The translations under genes and the position numbers were made by a program. Shown here one piece after another: positions 15,001 to 25,222 of a stretch of DNA of 64,000 nucleotides. The notes under the pieces are model-generated. The model was not told the origin of the DNA and ran no database searches. It saw only the letters and a program-made list of their open reading frames with translations. How positions within the stretch are numbered: the first letter of the stretch is position 1; the number at the start of each line of letters is the position of its first letter. This DNA comes from Aphrophora alni. Taxonomy: Eukaryota; Arthropoda; Insecta; Hemiptera; Aphrophoridae. The stretch is taken from NCBI GenBank assembly GCA_963513935.1, contig OY740766.1, positions 7,471,000 through 7,534,999 of the forward strand, written 5' to 3'.

Positions 15001-17409
15001 TATTACAATTTATATGTCAATAAAAGTAACAGATTTTAACATTTCACGTTTCACCGCTTGCAATACCTTTTTTAAACGGCTGTAGCTCCCTAACTATACA
15101 TCGGAATAATATGAACGTTCACATGATGGAAGAAGAAAGTTCAAATTTTACTCTGGTTTTTTCAAAACGAAAATATCTCTTATAGTTTCCGAGTAATTAA
15201 TTCGAGAAAACAGCCAATTTTCAAACTTTGCAAATAGGTAAGGTACACCCCCTTGCAGTTTTTTTAGGCGAAAAAGTGAGTTTTTGATTTTTGATTATTT
15301 TTATAGCTTAATAGAAGCAGAATTAAATTTGGAGTCGAGGGGTGCTATTGAAATTTCAAAATCTTTAATATTTTTTCATTTTTATCGATTTTTTGTAAAA
15401 ATTTCAACATTTAACAATACCAATGATATGTACACCATAAGAAGCAGAATTGAATAGAGAGTAAACCCTGAAAAAAACACTTTGAAATCTCAAAGGGTTT
15501 ACGAGTAATTGCAGTTTAAAGTTTTTTCAAAAAAGATCAAAATTGTTTAAATCCAATGATATGGGTATCAAAAGATGCAGAATTGAAAGTAGAATAAACC
15601 CTGAAAAAATCACTTTGACAACTCAAATGGTTTACGAGTTATTACAATTTATATGTCAATAAAAGTAACAGATTTTAACATTTCACGTTTCACCGCTTGC
15701 AATACCTTTTTTAAACGGCTGTAGCTCCCTAACTATTCATCGGAATAATATGAACTTTCACATGATGGAAGAAGAAAGTTCACATTTTACTCTGGTTTTT
15801 TCAAAACGAAAATATCTCTTATAGTTTCCGAGTAATTAATTCGAGAAAACAGCCAATTTTCAAACTTTGCACCCCCTTGCAGTTTTTTTAGGCGAAAAAG
15901 TGAGTTTTTGATTTTTGATTATTTTTATAGCCCAATAGAAGCAGAATTAAATTTGGAGTCGAGGGGTGCTATTGAAATTTCAAAATTTTAAATATTTTTT
16001 TCATTTTTATCGATTTTTTGTAAAAAATTCAACATTTAACAATACCAATGATATGTACACCATAAGAAGCAGAATTGAATAGAGAGTAAACCCTGAAAAA
16101 AACACTTTGAAATCTCAAAGGGTTTACGAGTAATTGCAGTTTAAAGTTTTTTCAAAAAAGATCAAAATTGTTTAAATCCAATGATATGGGTATCAAAAGA
16201 TGCAGAATTGAAAGTAGAATAAACCCTGAAAAAATCACTTTGACAACTCAAATGGTTTACGAGTTATTACAATTTATATGTCAATAAAAGTAACAGATTT
16301 TAACATTTCACGTTTCACCGCTTGCAATACCTTTTTTAAACGGCTGTAGCTAACTAACTATTCATAATAATATGAACTTTCACATGATGGAAGAAGAAAG
16401 TTCAAATTTTACTCTGGTTTTTTCAAAACGAAAATATCTCTTATAGTTTCCGAGTAATTAATTCGAGAAAACAGCCAATTTTCAAACTTTGCAAATAGGT
16501 AAGGTACCCCTTGCAGTTTTTTTAGGCGAAAAAGTGAGTTTTTGATTTTTGATTATTTTTATAGCTTAATAGAAGCAGAATTAAATTTGGAGTCGAGGGG
16601 TGCTATTGAAATTTCAAAATTTTTAATATTTTTTTCATTTTTATCGATTTTTTGTAAAAAATTCAACATTTAACAATACCAATGATATGTACACCATAAG
16701 AAGCAGAATTGAATAGAGAGTAAACCCTGAAAAAAACACTTTGAAATCTCAAAGGGTTTACGAGTAATTGCAGTTTAAAGTTTTTCAAAAAGATCAAAAT
16801 TGTTTAAATCCAATGATACGGGTATCAAAAGATGCAGAACTGAAAGTAGAATAAACCCTGAAAAAATCACTTTGACAACTCAAATGGTTTACGAGTTATT
16901 ACAATTTATATGTCAATAAAAGTAGCAGATTTTAACATTTCACGTTTCACCGCTTGCAATACCTTTTTTAAACGGCTGTAGCCCCCTAACTATATAATCG
17001 GAATAATTAGAACTTTTACATGATGGAAGGAGAAAGTTCAAATGTTACTGTGGTTTTTTCAAAACGAAAATATCTCTTATAGTTTCCGAGTAATTAATTC
17101 GAGAAAACAGCCAATTTTCAAACTTTGCAAATAAGTAAGGTACCCCCTTGCAGTTTTTTTAGGCGAAAAAGTGAGTTTTTGATTTTTGATTATTTTTATA
17201 GCTTAATAGAAGCAGAATTAAATTTGGAGTCGAGGGGTGCTATTGAAATTTCAAAATTTTTAATATTTTTTTCATTTTTATCGATTTTTTGTAAAAAATT
17301 CAACATTTAACAATACCAATGATATATACACCATAAGAAGCAGAATTGAATAGAGAGTAAACCCTGAAAAAATCACTTTGACAACTCAAATGGTTTACGA
17401 GTTATTACC
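1..17409. repeat. Satellite array, ~636 bp monomer, 27 anchor copies
   Basis: A head-to-tail tandem array fills the first 17.4 kb and continues beyond the left edge. Using the constant word cggctgtagctcc as anchor I find copies at about 610, 1113, 1744, 2382, 3013, 3645, 4282, 4914, 5553, 6184, 6822, 7461, 8092, 8736, 9373, 10005, 10642, 11274, 11905, 12544, 13177, 13818, 14452, 15078, 15716, 16341 and 16973. Spacing is 625-644 bp except one 503 bp monomer. Copies are nearly identical in the middle and diverge at the right end. No long reading frame is conserved across monomers, so this is non-coding satellite DNA of the kind found in heterochromatin or near centromeres; that location is inference. 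The last monomer stops at about 17409 and changes to unique AT-rich sequence. Confidence 0.98.
1744..2381. repeat. Reference satellite monomer with internal sub-repeats
   Basis: One typical 638 bp monomer. Four related blocks can be aligned on the words gatggaag (1792), agaagcagaatt (1978), agaagcagaattg (2106) and agatgcagaattga (2240). The spacings are 186, 128, 134 and 190 bp to the next monomer's gatgga at 2430. Each block runs through a purine-rich stretch and a ccctg or ctctgg core to a tttacgagtaatt-like or ttccgagtaatt-like end. The two ~130 bp blocks are clearly homologous and the two longer ones more weakly so. The monomer therefore appears to have grown from a shorter ancestral unit. 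Confidence 0.8.
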
Positions 17410-17905
17410 ATGGTTACTCAATATAATAATAAAGTTAGTGGATATTTTCACTTTTTTGTCGGCACGATCGGACCGATTAATAATTTTACAAAAACATTTT
17501 GGTTTAGTAATGAATAATTATTCACACAGAATACAGTTGTAAAATGAAAATATGTATTTATAAAATAAGTATTAGACAAATAAAATATTGAGCGTTGCCA
17601 ACATAAAGAAATAAAATAGCCCATTTATATGTTTTTTTTTTACACGAAAATTGCCTCGGTCTGGCCAGACCTAAAAACGTTATACTACGATTAAAATTAA
17701 AGCCGAAAAATTGCATTTCGGTCCGATCAGTCTCGAAACTATATATGCAAAAATGCAAATCAAATTGGTAAATACTATTGCCTTATATTATTTAACATAG
17801 GTAGATGCAAAAATAATAATGGAAAAATAATTTGGTAATTGTGGCACTCCAGGCAAGAGTATCAATTATGCCTCGGCAGCTAACGTGTTAAAAGCCATAC
17901 TAGTT
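17410..17905. other. AT-rich spacer right of the satellite
   Basis: Unique AT-rich sequence following the abrupt end of the array. It contains short GC-richer words such as cggcacgatcggaccg (about 17460) and tcggtctggccagacc (about 17655), which look like transposon remnants. I cannot assign a family. No credible coding exon was seen. Confidence 0.5.
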
Positions 17906-18008
17906 AAAAACTTTCAGCGCTGCTACCAAGAGTGGGAACAACGACCCCGTTGGTACATAGCTACCCAAGGGAACTAACTACTTTGAAGGAGATAACATTG
18001 TTGTTTGA
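17906..18008 (+). pseudogene. Mariner transposase C-terminal fragment
   Basis: The plus strand reads NFQRCYQEWEQR followed by a QGN motif and then, after a shift of frame, YFEGDNIV. This is the typical mariner-transposase C-terminus (F-x-R-C-x-x-x-W ... QGxYFEGD). The frame is broken by what looks like a 4-bp tandem duplication (aact) at about 17972-17979. Nothing upstream resembles the rest of a mariner transposase, so this is an orphan 3' fragment. Family assignment rests on this short motif only. Confidence 0.65.
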
Positions 18009-20729
18009 AAAAAAAAAGAAAGCGTTATCACCAAAGAAGAAAGTGTTTTTTTAGCAGTGTGGTGTCCTTTTAATAGAAGATTAAATTAAAGTTTATCTGT
18101 AGTGGAATAGTGCAAATCGACCGATCAGAAGGACCAGCAAATTGATAAGTACCAAACAAATTGTATAACTATTAAATTCGTTTAAATTCTATTTCATTTT
18201 CAATTGAGCCATAAAAAGACCTATGACCCGAGATTAAGAGATTTTGTTGTTTTAAATAAATTTAAAAACTGAGCTAGCCCGATATTTAAAAAAGATAATA
18301 AATGTTAATAATAAAGTAAAGTAATAATTAAAATTGTAAAGAAATATATTAAAATCAAAGGGAACTAATAATTTGCAAAAAACAAGTTTTAGCAAATGTT
18401 AAAATAAAGTAAATTTTGTATTTTAAATGTCTATTATAAATTAATTAAATTTAAGGAATGAATGAGGAATAAATGGGTTTTAGTTAAGTAAGAATTGATA
18501 TTGCATGTATATGTTTATTGTTTGTAGTAATTTATTCAAGGATAAATTAAAAGAAATAGTTTTTTATCCAGGTAAACGTTGTTTGTCAATGAGTTCATAA
18601 TTATAAATTGTTCCTTTTAATAGAGTTTAAAATAATTGAAGGATAACAACTTCATTGTTATATTTGGTCGCACAACGTGTGGCTTGGAAAAGTAAATTAA
18701 ATTAAATAAATAAATAAATATATAAGATCGTAATTAATTTTTATATTTGACACTCCAACGTGTGGCTTTTAATTAAAAGTAAATTAAAATATATAGCAAA
18801 GCTGAATCGCTTATGTTATAATATATTTTTCAATATTTCAGAGTCGTTAGTTTTTGTACATAAATCTTAAACCCAGTCGTAATAGTTTGTATTTCATATG
18901 ATTATTTTTGCCCTTCCAAATGTATTTGCCTTTCTGGTTCTCAAATGCAATTGTATTAACAAAAATGTCATTACTGTTTATAAGAGTGATAAGAAATAAA
19001 ATATAATCTTTACAACCTTTACAAAATAAATAGGTATTTATTATTATTATTTAATATTAACAACTTGTATGTAGGCCTACAATAGAGCTATATATGTACA
19101 TACTATAAAGGAAGTTTTTTGGTGGAAAAAAAGTTGAGTTTTCATAGAAATATTTGTTTTGAGCCCAAAAAGTGTTTCTATGTTAATGATGTCTGTCCGT
19201 GTATAGTTCACACAGACTATAGACAAACAGCCCAAACAGCTGGACCGATTTGATTTGAAAAAAGTCGGCATATTTCGCGAGATGTCTCTTCATTTTAAAC
19301 TCAAAGTTTAATGGTATCTGACATATGACCATAATTATTTCGATTTTCTCAAAATCTTTTCAAACATTGTTTAATGCCATTAACTTCTTTCGACGAATTA
19401 CTGAGAATAATTCGAGGTGATGAGAGACAGTATTAATTAAATACCACAATTAAATTGTGGACAAATATCCCCCTTAAGATTGAATCAAACTTATTAGTCG
19501 CATTCTTCTCCAAAATACTGGTTCTAGACTTATTTGTTTAAAAAAATCAAGTCTATGGCACTACTATAAAAGGGTTAATTTTTCAAAATCTGTTAAATGT
19601 TAGTGGAATGTGAAAATTAATAACTCAAAAACAGTCGGCTAAATAAGAAAGTAAAATAAAATGACGGTAGAACCTTGACCGCCAACATTAAAAACCCGAG
19701 ATCATTAAAATACTAAGAAGCTTACTAGAGTTTTGTTGATTCCTTACTATTTACTTTTATGTATAGTAATATGAGGGAAAGTAAATGCAATGTTTTTGGA
19801 CAGTTTATTTGTTAGATAATCAAGTATAAAACATATCGTTTTATTGTTTATAGGTTATGTTGAAGTAAGTCTAGGTTACTTCTCCATTGTTACGATGGCA
19901 ATATTATCAAATTGGCGCTGTATAAACAAACACTTTCACACTACATAGACAATAACACATATATTTAACATTTGGATTAGGCCTACAAATAGTTTAAAAA
20001 ATATGTAACACAAACCACATTTCGAGAAAACCCAACACGATTTTCAAAATTTCAGGTAAGTTATATTTATTTGTAATATTTATGTTATTAAAATTGAATT
20101 ATTTGTGTTGTCCTTGTTACCGCACTTTATTTTCACTTGGTTCAAATTGGAGGTTATGTCCTTTTTTATTTTGATGTGTGTATAACGTACTATAGTCGTT
20201 GAAAAAATAACAAAGTGGACTCAAGGATGTTATCAGATAAATCTAGATTCGCTGTATGGACCTTAATTTCTGTATCTGTAGAAGATATGTTTAAAAAAAA
20301 ATCATAAAATAATACTAAGTAATATTTTTGTAAAAATAGACTTTATTTTTGTTACTATCTAAAATTTAAATAGATTTAATACAAATCACGCAACTTGCAA
20401 ATTATAATTAATACTACAAGGAATTTATATATAGAAATCGGTGAAAGATAGCCTATAGGTTTACGGTTTAAATTTTTTCTAATTTAGGTTTAATTTAATT
20501 TGATTTATTGTCATGAAACAAGTTAATAATAACATTAATTCACGTAAAGAGTCTAGAGACGAACAAGTTTTTGATCATCAAGGTCGATCAATAACTCGTT
20601 TGAGATAGGCCTAAAGCTCAGATTTTGTCATTTCGTTTCATAGGCTACTCTTTTTTATAATTATGCAGTGACCGGGGCTTTGATAAAAATTGTTTTATGC
20701 CTCTGAGGATCTTTAAGAGAGTTTGAGTT
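18009..20729. other. AT-rich non-coding region
   Basis: No coding frame could be supported. Visible structure: a twice-repeated segment around aacgtgtggctt (copies near 18671 and 18757, about 86 bp apart, both followed by aagtaaatta), a short taaa run near 18700, and several AGGTTA words near 19850-20160. A possible splice donor (tttcag/gtaagt) at about 20055 could end a 5' exon on the plus strand, but no coding content supports it. Confidence 0.45.
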
Positions 20730-21310
20730 CGGGAAGGAACTTTGGTATGGGGAGGGGGAATTAACCTGACACGTACCCTCGACTACATAAATGCTACAGC
20801 TCAGCCAGCCAGCTTCATGAGCGATTAAAAATATGTTATTAATTTTAATACATAATAAAATTAATAACTATGAATAAAATTAAGGGAATGACTATTTAAA
20901 ACTAGTGGTCTAGGAAACATTATTAGGCCAAAACGGCCGTTAACTACTTATCACATATTTAATTTAATACGAAACTTGGAGACGCGCCGCCGAAAACCCT
21001 GGGCCGTCTGACCCACCCCAAAGGGGGCTAATTAATCTATTATTTGTTGGGTGAGCAATTTGGGAGGTACCTGAAATGTCGGCTATCATTTACAAACACT
21101 TCCTTAAACACATCCGGTCTCTTTCGGCTGGTGCACAACTCTTTCTCTAACCTTGATGCGTGTTAAGGATTTTCATCACTGTGGGAGGGGGTAAACTGAT
21201 TTGATAGAAAACAATTCCCCTGCATTTACCAATCAGGCAACCCGCTGGTAAAGCTGTTGGAATAAAAGTATCGCCGTGAAAAAAAGGGAGGTGGTGAAGG
21301 GATTACACCA
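20730..21310. other. GC-rich island of unknown nature
   Basis: This ~580 bp stretch is clearly richer in G+C and CpG than its surroundings (for example gagacgcgccgccg near 20981 and several runs of C or G). On the minus strand a short open segment near 20960-21085 reads as a plausible peptide but is interrupted by stops. It could be the eroded 5' region or ORF of a retrotransposon, or an old promoter. I do not recognise it. Confidence 0.35.
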
Positions 21311-21593
21311 CAATTATGTTTTTTAAACACTCACCAAACCACATTTATTACAACAACTTCATTTTGTGTATTTATTATCTATTAGATATAGAGAATTTAT
21401 TTGTTTGTTTAAATAACTTGTTACTGATTATTTTATACAGTTCAATTGATTTCAGCTTGGGGAAATGAAAAATTGTTGATACAAATATGTTTCTATTGTT
21501 TTACCCTTTTATAAATATTTATTTTATGAAAAAATATACAGCATTTTTTGAAAAGCACAACATTTTGCACTAAAAAGTCAATGACGGTGTTTT

Positions 21594-21618
21594 TATAGGT
21601 CATTCATAATGACCTATA
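21594..21618. repeat. Perfect 11-bp hairpin
   Basis: TATAGGTCATT, a 3-nt loop CAT, then AATGACCTATA: perfect 11-bp arms. It is followed at once by another partial copy (tataggtctgttcataagga). It sits about 140 bp before the start of the MADF gene and might belong to the terminal region of the Harbinger element. No matching copy was found at the other end. Confidence 0.8.
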
Positions 21619-21755
21619 AATATAGGTCTGTTCATAAGGACCTTAATACGACGGAAAGAACTTTACGCAAGCAAAACGCTCAGTACGAATGCGCCATCCG
21701 ATCCGATCAGTAGACATTCGTATCAAATAGACATTTTGTACATTGCCTTGCTACC

Positions 21756-23656
21756 ATGGACAACGAAAAATTAATACAATTAAGTGCGGGACTATTAATT
21801 TATTTACGATTTACAAGATAAAAGACATAACGATATTTACAAAAAAGATGGAGCGTGGCGCGAGATAGCACAAAAAATGGATAAATCTGGTAAGTAGATA
21901 AAATATTTTATTTTATTTCATAGTAATACAAATACTAATAGATACAAAAGTTTGTATAGGGCAATAGCATTTCAGCAACATTGAAAAAATATGTTGTAAT
22001 AAACGACGAAACTATTAGCTCTCCTGCTATCAATCTCAAATATCTCAATTTAAAATACAATATTATTGTGTTTATTGATGGATAGATACTATTAACTAAT
22101 CCGGCAAATAAACTATTTTTTAATATAACACCAAAGTTCTGATGTTTATTCAATTCTTCCCATTGGAGAATCTAGAAATTTGGCAAATTGTTCTCTGATG
22201 TGAAAAGCTACGTATTGACTGTTTCCTCCTTGTCGTCAATATTGGATGAAATTTGAACAGTTTCATTATGATTGTTTACATCACCACCAGAGGTGATAAA
22301 ATTGTGTAACATGCATGTGTTCAATATAACTTTTTCTGCATTTTCAGGTTTAATTGTATTAGTCTATTATACAATCGAAATTTTTGCGGAAGAACCCCAA
22401 ATGCATTTTCCACAACTTTTCTTGCTCGGGACAGCCTTTTGTTGAAATTACTTCAATTTCTTGTGAACCAGGATAAGGTCTCATTAAGTAAGTTTTCAAT
22501 GGGAAACCTTCATCACCAATGATTACATGTGGCAATAGTATTCTTGTTCCTGGACTGGTATATTCCATTTTTTTCAAGGCTAAATATTTTCCAAGCTCCG
22601 AATTAGAAAAAATTCCCCCATCATAATTTTTCCCATAGGTACCAATATCAACGGCAATAAATTTATAGTTAGCATCCACAAGAGCCATCAAGATAATGGA
22701 ATTTATATATATAATTGAAGTACGTAGATTTGCTATTTGCGGAAGCTGTTATCACAACATGTTTTCCGTCAATTGCTCCAACACAGTTAGGAAAATACCA
22801 AGTGGCCCAAAATGTATTCACTATTTTTCTCCATTTCTCGGTTGTTGGAATAGGCATGAACTCCTCCAATAACATTTGTATAATAGTGTTGCATACTTCT
22901 AAAATGATCCCTTGTACTGTCCTAAGTCCCATCCTATAACTAAACGATATTGCTTTAAACGAGCCTCCAGTAGCCAAGAACTTGAAAAGAACAAACAAAT
23001 TAAGTAAGAAAATTGAGGTTACCAATTTAAAAAATTAAATTATGTTTTTCTTTCTTTTCAGACAAAGAGTGTAAGAAAGCCTGGAATAGTTTAAGAGAAG
23101 GTTGTCGATGAGCAATGACAAGACAAAAAGAGACCAAAAGTGGCCAAGAATGTTTTCCCACAAAAAAATGGAAATTTGAGGATGAGTTTGTCTGTTCTTG
23201 TACCTTATTTGAAGAAAAGGAATACAATAAGTAACAACGCTCCTATAGAAGAAAATATCCAAGATGACAACTCCTGTATGAATTAAATTCACCAGACAAT
23301 AACCCAGTTCAAACGTCGTTAACTGACAACCAGAGCTACAAGTTTTAACCCCATTGTAGGAAGTTTTAACCCCACTACAAGTTTTAACCCCACTCCGTCA
23401 GAAACCCACTGTCCTGTGAGAAGATGAAAGAATTTTCCGAAAACCCAAATGGCCCCTCAAGAATTTGCAGTTGAAATATATTTTAAGTAAAAAAAAGGAT
23501 GATTATGACATTAAAACTTTCTTCACCGGCATTGCATCAATGGTACAAATATTTTCTCCTCGCCAGAGAGCAATAGCTAAGACCCAAAGTTTTCTTGGTA
23601 ATTTCAAAGTTGGAATTAGAAATTCTGAGTTAGCTAAAATCACACACACATCATGA
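21756..23656 (+). pseudogene. Harbinger MADF-BESS DNA-binding protein gene, two exons, broken
   Basis: The accessory DNA-binding protein typical of insect PIF/Harbinger elements. Exon 1 (21756-21889) starts MDNEKLIQL and, after a frameshift, reads LYDLQDKRHNDIYKKDG then AWREIAQKMDKS, a good MADF domain. It ends in phase 1 at TCTG/gtaagt. Exon 2 begins at 23062 after cttttcag and restores Asp across the join, continuing DKECKKAWNSLREGCR. An in-frame TGA follows, compatible with CGA to TGA decay. Farther on, 23500-23640 encodes a BESS-like motif (DDYDIKTFFTGIASMV). The intron (21890-23061) contains the opposite-strand transposase exon. Dead by frameshifts and stops. The function of the family (helping the transposase bind and enter the nucleus) is known from related elements, not shown here. 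Confidence 0.8.
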
Positions 23657-24125
23657 ACTTTATCAGTTGTCAGGAGCACAATCATCAACTTCCTCCCACT
23701 ACTCAGGTGAAAGTTGCAGCTTATTACAATTATATTTGTTTTTTATATTACTCACTTCCACCGTCTGGCAGCACAGTACCCGGAATAGTAAAAAAAAAAA
23801 AAAAAAATCAGTCTTAGAAAATGAAAATAATATTTAGTATTGTAAAATAAAAGACTTACCTTACGAAAACTGCTAGTTTTTCTTTAGGCTTTATTGCTTT
23901 TTTGAAAACAGTGCATTTTTTAGTTATAACCAGTTTTATCATCACAAACAACTCGTTAAACTGAAACTGAGATATACAGAAGTACTGGAAAAACCTTCGC
24001 TCATTGTCCATGACTTCTTTAAATATAATCCAGTATTCTCTGTCAATCTTCCTAGTTTTGAACAATTTATGTAGGAAAAAACTTTTACGTTTACGTTGTT
24101 CAAGTTTAACATCATCTTCTTCCAA
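22146..24125 (-). pseudogene. PIF/Harbinger (HARBI1-like) transposase, two exons, broken
   Basis: DDE nuclease of a PIF/Harbinger element. Exon 1 (24125-23860) encodes an N-terminal part with YFCISQFQFNELF and KPKEKLAVFV and ends at a cgtaag/gtaagt donor. Exon 2 (22981-22146) starts at FLATGGSF and includes FPNCVGAIDGKHV (first Asp), ALVDANYKFIAVDIG, VIIGDEGFPL (second Asp), a shifted-frame RLSRARKVVENAFG (Glu), CMLHNFI and a C-terminal IREQFAKFLDSPMGRIE. All three catalytic acids are still encoded, but 1-nt shifts near 22690 and 22440 plus stops break the frame. The acceptor reads ttttcaa/g where AG is expected. The 878 bp intron contains the MADF exon 2 of the opposite strand. Element TIRs were not identified. 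Confidence 0.88.
23789..23807. repeat. A-rich homopolymer run
   Basis: Uninterrupted A run within the Harbinger transposase intron. It is likely a simple-sequence expansion; no retroposed gene is seen next to it. Confidence 0.8.
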
Positions 24126-25222
24126 TAAAATTGCCCCTACTAATTATGTTTTAGTCCCAGCCAAGACTTAAGCTTCCTAAGAATCTTAAAATGGACTAAT
24201 TTGGTGTAATAGTGATCATAAGATTAGTAAATTAAATATGAAAGCTGGTAAATCTTATTGCTAATTATTATTGTACACTATTAATTATTAATGTATTTTA
24301 TTCATACATATAATTTTTCTTTTCATATCATTTACAATTTAAAATCCACTATATATATTATATACAGTTCTTAAATATTTGCAGAGAACAATATTATAAA
24401 GATATTGAATTTTAGTTCTGTAATAAATAAACATACGAAAGTCACCTCAGGGCTCATACCATAAATAACAAAACATTACCTTACCTAAAACAGTCATAAG
24501 CAAAAACCGATCACATAGAATAGGCCATTTCAATCATGTAGTGCAAGAAAATAGCCTGTTCAGTACAGTGAAATTAAGTGAGTTAAATAAGAAAAGAAGA
24601 AGAAACAATGACAAGGACTTAAGGAGGTACGAGGGCAACAAGGAAGAAGGAATCAATTGAAATTAGGACATCACTACTGACAGTAAAATAATTTTTGTGC
24701 TCAAGGTATTTAAATATATCATTGTATTTATTAATAAATAACAAGAGATTTAAAGACAAGAAGAAAATATTTAATTGTATAGTAACTATAAAATGAAGAC
24801 AAAAATTGTGAGTTAATTACTTCATAATGAATTTATAGCCAAACCCCTTGTGAATATTGATGAATCCTATAAACAAGAAACATCTTCTAAAATATTTAAT
24901 TGTAATTCAAAGACAAAGAATTATTTAGAATATAAAACAGTCACTTCATATTTTCACTCACCCAATCATCCATCTCCTAAGTAAGAATATTAATTATACG
25001 TTTTTTTAATTTGTATCTGCTAACTATTTTCCATTCCTTTTGATACTTACAATTTGAATATGATAAATGATTTTCAGACAGATAATAAGTCTGATTTTGT
25101 ATCCATATGCATTGCCTATTTAATCTATTTAATTACACAGTATATATTATAAAATTGTGCGCTCTGAAATCAAAATATATATGACTATAGATAACTTAGT
25201 AATTGAATTGTTATTTCTAACA
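24126..25222. other. AT-rich non-coding region
   Basis: Sequence between the Harbinger and hAT elements. I see no coding frame, tandem repeat or clear inverted repeat. The right TIR of the Harbinger element should lie near the left edge but cannot be recognised. Confidence 0.5.

Noticed and set aside
17125..17310. 61-codon open frame inside the last satellite monomer
   Set aside because: It is open only because of substitutions at the array edge; other monomers do not preserve it.
1..17409. CRISPR-like array
   Set aside because: The repeats are ~636 bp with no short constant repeat and unique-spacer pattern, and the DNA is clearly eukaryotic.
18660..18700. ttggtcgcacaacgtgtgg as a retroelement primer-binding site
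   Set aside because: It resembles a tRNA-complementary site but no LTRs, gag or pol lie around it, and the second copy nearby matches less well.
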